Positions 44,603 through 55,234 of a DNA stretch of 64,000 nt are shown one piece after another. Position numbers and translations under genes: made by a program. The notes under the pieces are model-generated. The model saw only the letters and a list, made by a program, of their open reading frames with translations. It did no database searches and was not told the DNA's origin. How positions within the stretch are numbered: the stretch's first letter is position 1; each line of letters starts with the position of its first letter. Source of the DNA: Dokdonella sp. (lineage in GTDB: Bacteria > Pseudomonadota > Gammaproteobacteria > Xanthomonadales > Rhodanobacteraceae); assembly GCF_019634845.1 (NCBI RefSeq), contig NZ_JAHCAQ010000004.1, forward strand, positions 124,001 through 188,000. Direction: 5' to 3'.

Positions 44603-47600
44603 TCAGTGGCAGACGTAGTCGCCGCTGACTTCGCCCAGCTCGAAGCCGCTGGCGAAGATCACATCGGCGTCGGGCGTGGTGGGGTCGGTCAGGCGCACCT
44701 CGTCGAGCAGGAAGCCCGGGTAGCCGGCCGCCGGGTCGGACGACATGCGCCAGCGCAGCCGCACGGTCTGGCCCGCATACGCCGACAGGTCGCGGGTGAA
44801 CGGCTTGAACACCGCCGTCGCCGTGTCATTGTTCGGATCGGCGTTGTTGCTGGCCGTGCTCACGCCACTGAAGGCGCCGTGCGTGTTGGCGAAGCCACAC
44901 GAATTGACCGGCGGGTTCTGGGTCTGCGCGAAGCTGCTTGGATAACCGCCATCGGGCGGCAGATCCTGCCAGCTCGCGCCGCCATTGGTGGAAATCTCCA
45001 TCACCACGCCATCCCACTGGTATTCGAGGTTGTACTGCGCCTTGAAGCTCAGCGTCGTGCCCGGGTTGAGTTTGAGCGGCGGCATCGTGATGCTGGCGCA
45101 GGTCATGTCCGGGTAGGGCTGGTCATCGCCCGCGTTGCGGTAGCTGAAGCTGCCGTTGCTGGCCGCGGTGTCGGTCACCTGCCATGGCGACTGCAGATCC
45201 ATGTAGCTGTGCGTGTCGACATCGTCGAGGAAGGTCGCCGGATCGGGGCCATCCACCCCGCTCGGGGTGATGTTGACCACGCGCGACAGCAGCGATGAAT
45301 TGCCGAAGCTGTCCTGCGCCGACAGGCGATAGAAATACGGCGTACCGTTGCTGACCGTGCTGTCGGTGAGGCTCGTGGCGGCGAGACTGCTGGCGATCAC
45401 CTGGGGCGACCCGAAGTAGGGGTCGGTGTCGCGCTCGACCGTGTAGGTGACACCGCTCGCTGCCGGGCAGTTGGCCGCGGCCGCCGCCCAGCCGAGTACG
45501 GCACTGCAACTGCTGGCCACGCCGCTGCCGACCAGCGACTGGCCGTCGAAGCTCGGCATCAGCGCGCAGACATCGTCGGACACGACCTCGACGCAGGCCG
45601 AAGCATCGCCTTCGACGTCGCCCTGCACACCGCGTACCTTGTAGGCGTAGCTGTAGCCACCGATCGTGGTGTTGTCCACCAGCGGTGCCGCGGCACCGGC
45701 GGCGACCATGCGATAGTCGCCCGCGGCCGCGCTGGCGCAGGTGCCGCGTGCGCGGTAGAGCTGGAAGCCCTGCGCGCCGCTGGCGCTGCTGAAGCCGACC
45801 GTGATGCCGCTGCTGCCGTTGCTGGTGGCCGTGACCGCAGTCGGCGCCGCGAACGGTGCGGGATCGGGAATCGCAAAGCGTCCCGATACGGCCAGTGCAT
45901 AGCCCTGGCGGTCGGAGCCTTCGACGCCATTGCCGGGCACGTTGCCGGCCTTGACGCGGAACGTGTAGGAGCCGGCCACCGGTGCCGCCAGCCGGACCTG
46001 TTCGACCGTGTTCTTGTGGTCGGCGCTGCCGCCGGGCTGGGACTCGTTGCCGGCGATCACGTTGCCGAGCCAGCTGCCGGCGGGGCCGACCACTTCCAGG
46101 TCGAGGTCGTTGATGAGGGTGGCGGTCGCGCCGGGCGCAGCGTCGACATCGAACCAGACCAGGGTCGCGCGCAACTCGGAGCCGGCGGCGACGTTGGCGA
46201 TCGTGTACTCGTTGACCTGACCCGTCTGCAGGCCGGCAGCGTTGGGGCGTTCGAACAGGCGCAGGCGGCGGCTGTCGTCGCCATCGGCCATGGTGTCCTT
46301 GAACCACAGGTTGCCGTCGAGCCAGGCGCGCCCCCAGCCGGTGCCGGTATTGGGCCAGCCGGCAGCGGCATTCGTGCTCACGTTGGTGCTGTTGAGCAGG
46401 ATCGCCTTGAGCGCCGCGCCGGTCGGGTTGTAGGCATCGGCGGCGTGCTTCTCGCCGCGCGGGTAGAAGCCGTCGGCAAAGAACTGGCGCGCCAGCACGG
46501 CATTGCCGGTGATCGTTGGCGAGGCCATCGAGGTGCCCGACATGTTGGCGACGGCGGGTGCCTTGATGGTCATGCTGAAGGTCGTTTCGTTCTTGGCCGA
46601 AACGATCGCGCTGCCCGGCGCGGCGATGTCGGGCTTCATGCGGCCGTCAGCGGTGGGGCCCGAGTTCGAATAGCTGGCCTTGACGAGGCTGCCACCGTGG
46701 CCGAGCGCGGCCACCGCGAGGCTGTTCTTGGCGTTGGCGGGCGAGCCGGTGGCCATGGCTCCGGCCACGTCGTTGCCGGCTGCGACCACCACCAGCAGAT
46801 CCTCATCGCTGCGCGAGGCGCGGTCGAGTGCGGCGTCGTTGCCCTGGTAGGTGCCGCTGGTCTTGGCGCCCCAGCTGTTGTTGTGCACGCGCGCACCGCC
46901 GGCATAGGCCTGGTCGAGCGTGCCGCCGAAGTCACTGATGATGATCGAGGTCGCCGAGGCCGGGCCGGCATCCTGGAACAGCAACTGCGCACCGGGCGCC
47001 ATGCCATCGGCCAGATCGTGGTTGGGCAGCAGCGGCGTGGCCGGCAGGTAGCTGACGGCGCCGAACGTGCCAGCCGCGTCACCGAGCACGGTGCCGGTCA
47101 CATGGGTGCCATGGCCCGAAGTGAAGTCATAGTCGATCGGGCCACCCGGCTGCAGCCAGTAGGCGATGATCTTGTTGTTCGGATGCAGCGTGCCGATGTT
47201 GGGCAGCAGCGGCGGTGGGTTGTCCGACGGCGTGATCTCGGTGTGCGCGCCGAGCCCCTTGTCGAGCGCGGTGAACCAGGCCGCATTTGGCGAGGTGCCG
47301 CTGTCGGCCACGGCCGCGATCTGGCCGGTACCGGTGATGCCGTGGTCCCACAGCGGACGCGGGCCGCAACCGGGGCCGCTGCCCGCGCAATTGGTGGTGT
47401 TGTTGCCCTGGATCGCGCCGGCGCTGGCCGAATTCATCGTCGTGGTCGCAGCCCATGGCGCGATGTACGACACGCCGTCGATCGCGCTGGCCACTTCGAT
47501 CAGCGTATCGAGACTGGCGCGGCTCACCGCCGCGCGCACGTAGGGCAGCGCCTGGGCGCGCTCGCTGCGCATCGTGATCGTCACTCCCGGGACCTTCTTG

Positions 47601-48151
47601 ATGAGTTCGGCGGCGATGTTGGCCGACGACACGCCATCGAAGGCGTCGATCTGCAGCTCATGGCTGCCATCGTCCTGCAAAGCGGGGGAGTTGCCGCGTG
47701 CATCGAGCCACAGACGGGCGTCGAGCTTGAGCGCGGGCTGCAACGGGCCGGCCCAGCGCACGGCGGGTTGCGCGAGCACATCGCGCAGACCGGCGCGACC
47801 CAGCCGCACGTAATAGGCGTTGTTGGGCAGGTAGGCGAGGAATTGCACGCCCTGGCGCACCAGGGCCTGCCGAGCCTCGGCCATGGACTTCGCATCATTG
47901 AACTGCACGATGGCGTAGGCCGACGCCGCAACGGGTGCCGCGGCGCCAATGCCGCGGGCGTCGACCGCCTGCTGCACAGGGTCGAAGATGCCGGCGCGCG
48001 TGATCAGCAGCGTCGGGTTGGTGCGCGCACTGTCGATGGCCGCAACGTCGACTCGATGGGCGGTGACCAGCGTGGCGGCGGGTGCGGCGGCTGCGATGGC
48101 AAAACCGATGGCAGCGACCAGCGCGCGCACGCGCAAGGGCGAAGGAGACAT
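44603..48151 (-). CDS. Large secreted subtilisin-like (S8) protease
   Basis: The 1182-residue protein has a signal peptide (about 1-26) and a propeptide-like region. The catalytic domain has Asp in IAAVADSGTS near 280, His in SGHGTHVTGTV near 340, Asn in VVVAAGND and Ser in MSGTSMASPTITG near 535. C-terminal beta domains follow, including a fibronectin-like section with YRLSAQD, and the end DADVIFASGFELGEVSGDYVCH. All triad residues are present. The start is chosen because MSPSPLRVRALVAAIGF begins a signal peptide and GGGGA precedes it. Probably extracellular or surface-held. Confidence 0.9.
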   Translation of the reverse strand: MSPSPLRVRALVAAIGFAIAAAAPAATLVTAHRVDVAAIDSARTNPTLLITRAGIFDPVQQAVDARGIGAAAPVAASAYAIVQFNDAKSMAEARQALVRQGVQFLAYLPNNAYYVRLGRAGLRDVLAQPAVRWAGPLQPALKLDARLWLDARGNSPALQDDGSHELQIDAFDGVSSANIAAELIKKVPGVTITMRSERAQALPYVRAAVSRASLDTLIEVASAIDGVSYIAPWAATTTMNSASAGAIQGNNTTNCAGSGPGCGPRPLWDHGITGTGQIAAVADSGTSPNAAWFTALDKGLGAHTEITPSDNPPPLLPNIGTLHPNNKIIAYWLQPGGPIDYDFTSGHGTHVTGTVLGDAAGTFGAVSYLPATPLLPNHDLADGMAPGAQLLFQDAGPASATSIIISDFGGTLDQAYAGGARVHNNSWGAKTSGTYQGNDAALDRASRSDEDLLVVVAAGNDVAGAMATGSPANAKNSLAVAALGHGGSLVKASYSNSGPTADGRMKPDIAAPGSAIVSAKNETTFSMTIKAPAVANMSGTSMASPTITGNAVLARQFFADGFYPRGEKHAADAYNPTGAALKAILLNSTNVSTNAAAGWPNTGTGWGRAWLDGNLWFKDTMADGDDSRRLRLFERPNAAGLQTGQVNEYTIANVAAGSELRATLVWFDVDAAPGATATLINDLDLEVVGPAGSWLGNVIAGNESQPGGSADHKNTVEQVRLAAPVAGSYTFRVKAGNVPGNGVEGSDRQGYALAVSGRFAIPDPAPFAAPTAVTATSNGSSGITVGFSSASGAQGFQLYRARGTCASAAAGDYRMVAAGAAAPLVDNTTIGGYSYAYKVRGVQGDVEGDASACVEVVSDDVCALMPSFDGQSLVGSGVASSCSAVLGWAAAAANCPAASGVTYTVERDTDPYFGSPQVIASSLAATSLTDSTVSNGTPYFYRLSAQDSFGNSSLLSRVVNITPSGVDGPDPATFLDDVDTHSYMDLQSPWQVTDTAASNGSFSYRNAGDDQPYPDMTCASITMPPLKLNPGTTLSFKAQYNLEYQWDGVVMEISTNGGASWQDLPPDGGYPSSFAQTQNPPVNSCGFANTHGAFSGVSTASNNADPNNDTATAVFKPFTRDLSAYAGQTVRLRWRMSSDPAAGYPGFLLDEVRLTDPTTPDADVIFASGFELGEVSGDYVCH

Positions 48152-48387
48152 TGGCGGATTCCCCAGATGGATGAAATGGGCCGGAACGGCATTGCCGAGC
48201 CTACCGCCGCCGAACGCCGTGCTCAACGCCACGGCGAGGCCGCGCCGCCGCGAGCGGCGCCGTGATCTGTTAGGTTTTCGTGAATCGCGCTATGATTGCA
48301 GCCCAGTCGATGGGGTTTGTTTGGAACTCTCCCCAGCGTCACCATCTCTGAGTGCCATCGTCCACCTGAGCGTTGCCGCCGCGTCCG

Positions 48388-49359
48388 ATGAAGCCGTACT
48401 TCGCCACGTTGATGCTGTCCCTGCTGCCGCTTGCGGCGCTGGCGCAGCAGCCCGTGGCGTCGCCGTCGGCAACGCCGCTGGTCGATCGCCTGCTCGCCAC
48501 CGATCTCGGCGGCGATGCCGCTGCCCCCGTCTTGCCGATCTGGTCCGGTGTCGACGGCCAGCTGCTCGCCGTGGTGGCGCTGCCACCCGGTTGGGTGGCG
48601 CCAGGGCAGGCGGCGCTGCCCAATCGCTTCGGCGCCAGCGCCTGGAATCCGGCCGGCCTGACCTCAACGGGGGGTGGCCTGAGTCTGCAGTTCAGCAACG
48701 GTCTGCGCCTGGATGCATTGCTGAGCCAATACACGCCGGTGCTGGCACCGTGCGCTCTCGGCAACTGCCTGGCTGCGACCGAGCCAGCCGCAGGCGCGGC
48801 CGGCGGCATGCTCGGCATGGGCTGGACCTCGGTGCAGGGCACGGTCGATCTCAGCTATGGCCTGTCGTGGCTCAGGTCCACGTTGCCGCTCGGCGTCACC
48901 AATGTCGGCTTCGATCCGCTGCCGACGCTTGATGCCGGTGGCGGTCTTGGCCTGCTGCCGCGCCTGGCCGACGAGGAATCGGCGCTGTTCGCACGTGGCC
49001 GTTGGCGCTTCGATCAGGATCGCGCGCTCGACCTCACCGCCAGCTATGCGCGCCTGCATGGCTCGCGGCTGGCCGGCGCGGCATTGCCTGCCGTCGATCT
49101 GGATCAGTTGTCACTGAGCCTCGGACTCGATGTCGGCTCGCTGCGCGGCGCCATCGTCGGCCATGTCCTGCGCAGTGACGACCCGCTGCTGGCGGGCAAG
49201 CGCTGGACCACGCTCGACCTCGGCATTTCCTGGCGTACGCCGTGGGCAGGCGAGCTCAGCGTCGGCGCCCAGAACATCCTGTCTGCCCCGTCGGGATCGC
49301 CGCGCGACAGCGACGGCCAGGCCCGCACCCCCTACATCCAGTACCGTCAGGATCTGTGA
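48388..49359 (+). CDS. Exported, probably outer-membrane beta-barrel protein
   Basis: The 323-residue protein has a signal peptide (MKPYFATLMLSLLPLAALAQQ). Alternating hydrophobic strands follow (GGGLSLQFSNGLRLDALLSQY, VDLSYGLSWLR, LDLTASYARLHG, LDLGISWRTPWAGELSVGAQNIL), typical of an outer-membrane barrel. It ends TPYIQYRQDL, close to the ends of TonB-dependent receptors but with Leu instead of Phe. No family recognised. It precedes the receptor gene by 457 bases. Confidence 0.65.
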   Translation: MKPYFATLMLSLLPLAALAQQPVASPSATPLVDRLLATDLGGDAAAPVLPIWSGVDGQLLAVVALPPGWVAPGQAALPNRFGASAWNPAGLTSTGGGLSLQFSNGLRLDALLSQYTPVLAPCALGNCLAATEPAAGAAGGMLGMGWTSVQGTVDLSYGLSWLRSTLPLGVTNVGFDPLPTLDAGGGLGLLPRLADEESALFARGRWRFDQDRALDLTASYARLHGSRLAGAALPAVDLDQLSLSLGLDVGSLRGAIVGHVLRSDDPLLAGKRWTTLDLGISWRTPWAGELSVGAQNILSAPSGSPRDSDGQARTPYIQYRQDL

Positions 49360-49816
49360 CAGGCAGCGGCCGCAGGCCGCGTGCGCCGACCCTCGCGATC
49401 CTTCCGGCGCCGCTCAGGGCCGGCGCCTCACATCCCTTCGCGTCATCGTGCGCCAGCCTTATGGCCGCCGTGCCAGGTCAGCGCCGGCCCCGTCGTGGAC
49501 GGCTGCCGCTTCCGGCATGCGTCGGCCACATGCCATGGCCGGGTCGAACCCCGTAGCCGCCGTCGACGTTGCGCAGGCAGATCCGTTGCCTGCGCGCAAG
49601 TGCCGTCGGTGCCCGGGCCACGACGGCGCGTATAGCGTAACACGTTGATTAAAAACAACATTATCCAACCGTTCCGGCGTTGCTGCGGGATTCCAAAATC
49701 GTAAGAATCTTGTTAGTATCCCAAACTGCCGAGGAATTTGGTGGGCCATATGTGGCCGTTCCAGGATGGAAGAGCACTTGTCCCGAGCTGTGACAACTCT
49801 GACGTTGGAGAGTGAA
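49360..49816. other. Leader region of the TonB-dependent receptor gene
   Basis: The first 280 bases are GC-rich and contain a hairpin-forming GGCGCC pair near 49406-49427 but no convincing gene. From about 49640 to 49770 the sequence becomes markedly AT-rich, with TTGATTAAAAACAACATTATCC and TCTTGTTAGTATCCC. The latter offers a possible -10 (TAGTAT) for the receptor. GGAGAG precedes the ATG at 49817. Confidence 0.5.
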
Positions 49817-52771
49817 ATGAAATTAATGAGCAACGAGCTTTTCAAAGCCGTGCGTTATGCTCTGTATGCGGGCGCAACCGCCGCGATCGGCCTGTCGGCC
49901 GCGCCGGTGTTCGCGCAGGATACGGGGTCCGATCAGGACAGCCAGAAACTCGAAACGATCACCGTGACGGGTTCGCGCATCCGCAAGGCGGATGTGGAAA
50001 CGGCCCAGCCGATCGTGGTCATGGATCGCGCGGCCATCGAGAAGCAGGGCTTCAACTCGGTCGCCGACATCCTGCAGAACATGCCGGAAGCCGGCACCCC
50101 GCCGATCAGCCGCTCCGAGGTTCTGGCCTCCGGCGAGAACGTCGGTGGCTACTACATTGATCTGCGCAACCTCGGTGCCAACCGCACCCTCGTGCTGATC
50201 AACGGCAAGCGCCTGGGTACCACCACCGATGGCCTGCAGGATCTGTCGCAGATCCCGATGGCGGCGATCGACCGCATCGAAGTCCTCAAGGACGGTGCCT
50301 CGGCGATCTATGGTTCGGACGCGATCGCGGGCGTGGTCAACATCATCACCCGTCGCAACTTCGATGGTGCCGAGGCCAGCGGTTTCGTCGGCCAGTACGA
50401 TCAGGACGACGGCGTCAAGCAGAACTACAGCATGGTGCTCGGTGCACACAGCGATCGTGGTTCGGTGACGATGACGGCCGAGTACACCAAGGAAGAGCCG
50501 GTGTGGGCCAAGGACCGCTGGTTCAGCGCGTTCCCCGACACCACGCGTCATCCCAATGCCGGCTGGTCGATCGTGTCGCAGTACGGCAACTTCTTCATGC
50601 CGCCGGGCTACTGCTCATCGGGCCTGTGCGCGCTCAACCCGGGCGGCAATCCGGGCAATCCGGCCGACTGGCACAACACGGGTGCTGGCGGCGCGCCGAA
50701 CGACCGCTCCAACCCGAACTACCAGATGATGCTCAACACCGGTGTCGAGCGCCACTCGCTGTTCACGAGCGGCAACTACGACATCACCGACCATGTCCGC
50801 TTCACGGGCGACTTCCTGTACAACAAGCGTCGCGCCACGCAGCAGGTGGCCGGCTATCCGTTCCAGCCCGCCTTCACGATTCCGGGTGACACCGCCGCGC
50901 ATCCGTACATCGGTCTGTCGCCGGACAGCTACTTCAACCCGACGGGTGAGCAGATCTACTTCTACCGTCGTGGCTGGGAGATGCCGCGCACGACCGTCAG
51001 CGATCTGCAGACCTATCGAGTCTCGGGTACGCTCGAAGGTGATTTCCAGATCGGCGACCACACTTGGAACTGGGATGTTGGCGCCTACGTCAACAACAAC
51101 GACCTGCTCAAGACCGGTCGCGGCGACTTCGCCCTGCTGGCGACGCGCAATGCGCTGGGTCCGTCGTTCTACGATCCGGCCACTGGTCGCGTGACCTGCG
51201 GTACGGCGAGTGCGCCGATTCCGTACGGCACCGCGCCGGGCTCGTGCGTGCCGTGGAACCCGTTCCTGACGCCAAGCCAGGGCGGCGCCTACTCGCTGTC
51301 GGATCCGGCAGTGCAGTCCTACCTGTTCCCGTTCTCGCACGACACGGGCAATACACGCACGGTCGACTACAGCGCCAACATCACGGGCAGCATCTTCACG
51401 CTGCCGGCCGGCGATCTCGCGCTGGCAGGTGGCTACGAGCATCGCAACGAGTCGGGTAGTTTCATTCCCGACGCGATGAAGCAGTCGGCGATGAGTACCG
51501 ATCTGGCCAGCGGTCCGACCGGCGGCAAGTACAAGGTCGACGAGTACTACCTCGAAGTGGACGTGCCGGTTCTGCGCGACATGTTCCTCGCGCGTGAGCT
51601 GTCGTTCAACGTTGCGGGTCGCTACTCGAAGTACAGCTCGTTCGGTGACACCACCAACGGCAAGTTCAGCCTGACCTGGCGCCCGATCGACGACCTGCTC
51701 GTGCGTGCCAACTACGCGCAGGGTTTCCGCGCGCCGACCATCGGCGACCTGTACGGCGGCATCAGCGGCACGTTCGACTACTACACCGATCCGTGCGACG
51801 TCACGCTCGGTGCGGCGGCGAGCAACTCCGCGGTCATGCAGCGCTGCGTCAGCGGTTTTGGTGGTCAGCCTGGCGTGGGCGCCAACTTCCATCAGCCGGG
51901 TCAGGGTGGTACGCCTTGCGCGACCGTACCCTGCCAGACGGGCGTGCAGTTCTTCTCGGGCAGCAACCCGTTCCTGCAGCCGGAAACGGCAACGAGCAAG
52001 ACGGCCGGCCTCGTCTACAGCCCGCACTGGGTCGATGGCCTTGACGTCGCCGTCGACTGGTTCCGCGTGCGCATCAACAATGCGATTGGCGGCGACTCGG
52101 TGTCCGGCATGCTGGATGACTGCTATGTGCTCGGCGTGGCATCGCGTTGCTCGAACCTGCTGTTCCAGCGCAGCCCGACCAACGGCATGGTTGTCTACGC
52201 ACTCCGCGGCGGTCTGAACTCCGGTTGGGTCGAGACGGAAGGTTGGGATTTCGGCGTCAACTACCGTCTGCCCGAGTTCTCGTTTGGCCGCTTCATGGTG
52301 CGCTGGAACACGACCTACATGTCCAAGCAGGACGGCAAGGCCGACGACGCCCCGACGACTCCGGTCACGCACGCCAACGGCTACGGCTCGAACTTCCGCA
52401 CGCGTTCGGTCGGCAGTGTCGACTGGAGCTGGGGTGATTTCGGCGCGACGTTCACCTCGCGCTACTTCTCCTCGATCCGCGAGAAGTGCTCGTACGACGT
52501 CAATGGCGGCCAGGGTGGCCCTGAGTGCAACATGCCCGGTCACTGGGCCAATGGCACCAAGGGCAACTGGAACCGTACCGGTGCCAACACCTTCCACGAC
52601 CTCCAGGTCCGCTGGAATGCGCCGTGGAATGGCACGATCTCGGTCGGTGCGAACAACGTGTTCGACCACGAAGGTCCGGTGCTGTATTCGGATCCGAACT
52701 CGCAGTACGACTACTACGGCGGCTTCGATATCGGTCGTTTCTACTACGTCCGTTATCAGCAGAAGTTCTAA
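49817..52771 (+). CDS. TonB-dependent outer-membrane receptor
   Basis: The 984-residue protein has a signal peptide (about 1-34, ending PVFAQ), then [20 protein letters not shown], and a plug domain (about 50-175) with [16 protein letters not shown] and [28 protein letters not shown] large barrel follows, with [17 protein letters not shown] and [22 protein letters not shown], and the terminal Phe in YVRYQQKF. It imports an unknown ligand, using energy from TonB. Compared with its neighbours it uses more GGT and CGT codons, suggesting high expression. ATG 49826 is an alternative start. Confidence 0.92.
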   Translation: MKLMSNELFKAVRYALYAGATAAIGLSAAPVFAQDTGSDQDSQKLETITVTGSRIRKADVETAQPIVVMDRAAIEKQGFNSVADILQNMPEAGTPPISRSEVLASGENVGGYYIDLRNLGANRTLVLINGKRLGTTTDGLQDLSQIPMAAIDRIEVLKDGASAIYGSDAIAGVVNIITRRNFDGAEASGFVGQYDQDDGVKQNYSMVLGAHSDRGSVTMTAEYTKEEPVWAKDRWFSAFPDTTRHPNAGWSIVSQYGNFFMPPGYCSSGLCALNPGGNPGNPADWHNTGAGGAPNDRSNPNYQMMLNTGVERHSLFTSGNYDITDHVRFTGDFLYNKRRATQQVAGYPFQPAFTIPGDTAAHPYIGLSPDSYFNPTGEQIYFYRRGWEMPRTTVSDLQTYRVSGTLEGDFQIGDHTWNWDVGAYVNNNDLLKTGRGDFALLATRNALGPSFYDPATGRVTCGTASAPIPYGTAPGSCVPWNPFLTPSQGGAYSLSDPAVQSYLFPFSHDTGNTRTVDYSANITGSIFTLPAGDLALAGGYEHRNESGSFIPDAMKQSAMSTDLASGPTGGKYKVDEYYLEVDVPVLRDMFLARELSFNVAGRYSKYSSFGDTTNGKFSLTWRPIDDLLVRANYAQGFRAPTIGDLYGGISGTFDYYTDPCDVTLGAAASNSAVMQRCVSGFGGQPGVGANFHQPGQGGTPCATVPCQTGVQFFSGSNPFLQPETATSKTAGLVYSPHWVDGLDVAVDWFRVRINNAIGGDSVSGMLDDCYVLGVASRCSNLLFQRSPTNGMVVYALRGGLNSGWVETEGWDFGVNYRLPEFSFGRFMVRWNTTYMSKQDGKADDAPTTPVTHANGYGSNFRTRSVGSVDWSWGDFGATFTSRYFSSIREKCSYDVNGGQGGPECNMPGHWANGTKGNWNRTGANTFHDLQVRWNAPWNGTISVGANNVFDHEGPVLYSDPNSQYDYYGGFDIGRFYYVRYQQKF

Positions 52772-52796
52772 GCCGAACGAGTCTGTCTGTTTTTGT

Positions 52797-52826
52797 AACG
52801 GCCCCGGAAACGGGGCCGTTTTTTTT
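52797..52826 (+). terminator. Rho-independent terminator of the receptor gene
   Basis: A perfect stem AACGGCCCCG (52797-52806) / CGGGGCCGTT (52811-52820) with GAAA loop is followed by an uninterrupted T run to 52826. It begins 25 bases after the receptor stop. Confidence 0.93.
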
Positions 52827-52875
52827 GCTTGCGCAGGTCGACAGGCGGCGCGTCGCGCCAACGATGCGCGCGCTT

Positions 52876-53571
52876 TCAGCCGGTCGTGCCCGCCGTGGCC
52901 AGCGACAGGGCGCAGCGCACCGCATGCGGCGCCTCCGCGAGCCGTCTATCCTGTCGCAGCGGCAGCGCGTACGCGAACAGCGGGCCGTCGTGCACGCAGG
53001 TGTGGAACTCGCCGCGCTCCCCGCACGGATCGCAGCTCGCCGGCAGGTCGGCGAGCAGGTGCGCATCGTAGGCGCGACCGCAGTAGTGTGCAGCGAGCTG
53101 ACTCGTGTCGACGCGACACAGCACGGCGCGATGGCCGCCAGCGATGAACTCATGCGCGAGCGCTTGCGGCGCCGTGCCCCACAGCGGAAACACACCGCTC
53201 CAGGCCAATGGCTGCAGCACGCCTTCGCGCCAGGCCCGCACATCGGCCAGGTGGAGGTCACCGTAGGCAATATGCCGCAACGCGCGCTCGTGCGCGGCGC
53301 GCGCCGCGGCGAGACTCTCGGCCAGCGCCGCTACGTAGCAGGCATTGTCTGGCATCGATGGCAAGCGCATGACCTGCAGCGGCAGGCCGAGCGCGGCCGC
53401 CTGGGCCTCGACAATCGCCAGTGGAATGCCTTGCGCCTGCACGCAGGCGTCCGGTCCGACCACGCTCGTCAGCAGGCCGACGACGCGCCAGGCCGGATCG
53501 CTGCGCAGGCGCGCCAGGGCCAGCGCGGCATCCTTGCCGCCGCTCCACGAAACCAGCACCGGCGTGGCCAT
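52876..53571 (-). CDS. Dph6-like PP-loop ATPase
   Basis: The 231-residue protein has the pyrophosphatase loop VSWSGGKDAALAL at 7-19, followed by HIAYGDLHLADVRAWREG, GVFPLWG and CDPCGERGEFHTCVHDGPLF. These match the diphthine-ammonia ligase-like (DUF71) family. Bacteria lack diphthamide, so the substrate is unknown; amidation of a small molecule is a guess. It is convergent with the receptor gene and divergent from the SpmA-SpmB gene. Confidence 0.83.
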   Translation of the reverse strand: MATPVLVSWSGGKDAALALARLRSDPAWRVVGLLTSVVGPDACVQAQGIPLAIVEAQAAALGLPLQVMRLPSMPDNACYVAALAESLAAARAAHERALRHIAYGDLHLADVRAWREGVLQPLAWSGVFPLWGTAPQALAHEFIAGGHRAVLCRVDTSQLAAHYCGRAYDAHLLADLPASCDPCGERGEFHTCVHDGPLFAYALPLRQDRRLAEAPHAVRCALSLATAGTTG

Positions 53572-53695
53572 TGCACGCTCCGTTTGACCCGGTCGGCCAC
53601 CTTGACGTCATGTCGCGCCCGGCGCAAGGCCAATGCCGCGACGCAGGCAGCCCGTGACGGTAGGCAGCCCGACCGCGATCCGCGATCATGCGCCC

Positions 53696-54925
53696 ATGCT
53701 CAACCGGCTCTGGCTCGGCTTCTTCGTGGTTGCGACGCTCGCGGCGCTCGCGCGCTGGGTCGGTGCGGGCGATGCGGGCGTGTTTGCGGCGATGATCGCG
53801 GCGCTGTTCGACATGGCGCGATTGTCGGTCGAGGTCATGATCCTGCTGTTCGGCACGCTCACGCTGTGGCTCGGCTTCCTGCGCATCGCCGAGCGTGCCG
53901 GCCTGGTCGAGTGGCTGGCGCGCGCGCTCGGCCCGCTGTTTGCGCGCGTCATGCCCGAGGTGCCACGCGATCATCCCGCGATCGGTCTCATCACGCTCAA
54001 CTTCGCCGCCAATGCGCTGGGCCTGGACAACGCCGCCACGCCGATCGGACTGCGCGCGATGCGTGAACTGCAGACACTCAATCCGAGTACGGACACGGCC
54101 AGCAACGCCCAGATCCTGTTTCTCGTGCTCAATGCGTCGTCGCTTACGCTGCTGCCGGTATCGATCTTCATGTACCGCGTGCAGCAGGGCGCACCTGACC
54201 CGGCGCTCGTGTTCGTGCCGATCCTGCTCGCCACCAGCGCGTCGACGCTGGCCGGCTTCCTCGCGGTCGCGCTGGTGCAGCGGATCCGCCTGCGCGATCC
54301 GCTGCTGCTGGTTGCGCTGCTGGCGGCGGCCACCCTGCTCAGCGCATTCATCACCGTCCTGCTGCGCCTGCCTGCGACCTCGCTCGCCTCGTTGTCGTCG
54401 TTGCTCGGCAACCTCACGCTGTTCGGCATCATCCTGGCTTTCCTCGCGGTCGGCGCATGGCGCAAGGTGCCGGTCTACGACAGCTTCGTCGACGGCGCCC
54501 GGCAGGGTTTCGAGGTGGCGCGCGACCTGCTGCCGTATCTGGTGGCGATGCTGTGTGCAATCGGCGTGTTGCGCGCCTCGGGCGCCCTCGAGTTCGCGCT
54601 TGACGGCGTGCGCTGGCTCGCGCAGACGCTGCATCTCGATACACGCTTCATCGACGCGTTGCCGACCGCGCTGGTCAAGCCGTTCTCGGGCAGTGCCGCG
54701 CGCGCGATGCTCATCGACACCATGCAGGCGCATGGCGTGGACAGCTTCCAGGCCTTGCTGGCGGCAACGATCCAGGGCAGCACCGAAACGACGTTCTATG
54801 TCGTCGCGGTGTACTTCGGCGCAGTCGGCATCCGCCGCGTGCGCCACGCGGTCGGCTGCGCCCTGTTCGCCGACCTGGCCGGCGTGCTCGCGGCGATTGC
54901 GGTGTGCTACTGGTTCTTCGGCTGA
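53696..54925 (+). CDS. SpmA-SpmB fusion, nucleoside-recognition membrane protein
   Basis: The 409-residue membrane protein has two related halves with conserved polar stretches: LITLNFAANALGLDNAATPIG and ALRELQTL-like ending in NPSTDTASNAQ in the first, and PTALVKPFSGSAARAMLIDTM and QGSTETTFYVVAVYFGAVGI in the second. These are the SpmA and SpmB signatures, joined here. In Bacillus they act in spore-core dehydration; in Gram-negatives the role is unknown. ATG 53696 (MLNRLWLGFF) is chosen; the frame is open upstream. Confidence 0.85.
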   Translation: MLNRLWLGFFVVATLAALARWVGAGDAGVFAAMIAALFDMARLSVEVMILLFGTLTLWLGFLRIAERAGLVEWLARALGPLFARVMPEVPRDHPAIGLITLNFAANALGLDNAATPIGLRAMRELQTLNPSTDTASNAQILFLVLNASSLTLLPVSIFMYRVQQGAPDPALVFVPILLATSASTLAGFLAVALVQRIRLRDPLLLVALLAAATLLSAFITVLLRLPATSLASLSSLLGNLTLFGIILAFLAVGAWRKVPVYDSFVDGARQGFEVARDLLPYLVAMLCAIGVLRASGALEFALDGVRWLAQTLHLDTRFIDALPTALVKPFSGSAARAMLIDTMQAHGVDSFQALLAATIQGSTETTFYVVAVYFGAVGIRRVRHAVGCALFADLAGVLAAIAVCYWFFG

Positions 54926-54950
54926 GCGCAACGACGCGCGGCCGGTCTGC

Positions 54951-55151
54951 TCAGCCGCGCGGACGACCGCGCAGGACCCGCGCCGGCAGCAGGATCACGC
55001 CGCGCACGAGTTCGAGCACACCTTCCACCGCGATGCCGAGCAGGCGGAACGGCAGCAGGATGAGCCAGACCAGCGGATACAGCAGCAGCGCCAGCAGGGC
55101 CAGCGGCCAGCACAGCACGAGCAGCAGCAGCCAGAGCAGGAAGGTCAGCAT
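54951..55151 (-). CDS. Small hydrophobic membrane protein
   Basis: The 66-residue protein is nearly all hydrophobic in its first half (MLTFLLWLLLLVLCWPLAL and LLALLLYPLVWLILLPFRLLG), with an Arg-rich tail LPARVLRGRPRG. GAGGAG precedes the ATG. It is in line with, and 83 bases after, the MFS gene, and 25 bases from the convergent SpmA-SpmB gene. Function unknown. Confidence 0.6.
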   Translation of the reverse strand: MLTFLLWLLLLVLCWPLALLALLLYPLVWLILLPFRLLGIAVEGVLELVRGVILLPARVLRGRPRG

Positions 55152-55234
55152 GGTCGGGTCTCCTCGGTCACGCGGCGATGGTGCGCTGCGTACAGCAGAT
55201 GGGGCAGCCAATCGATGATTGCAACGGGCCGTGT

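Noticed and set aside
49360..49640. Possible small genes in the GC-rich gap before the TonB receptor
   Set aside because: The open frames are Arg/Pro-rich, lack ribosome-binding sites and overlap each other on both strands.
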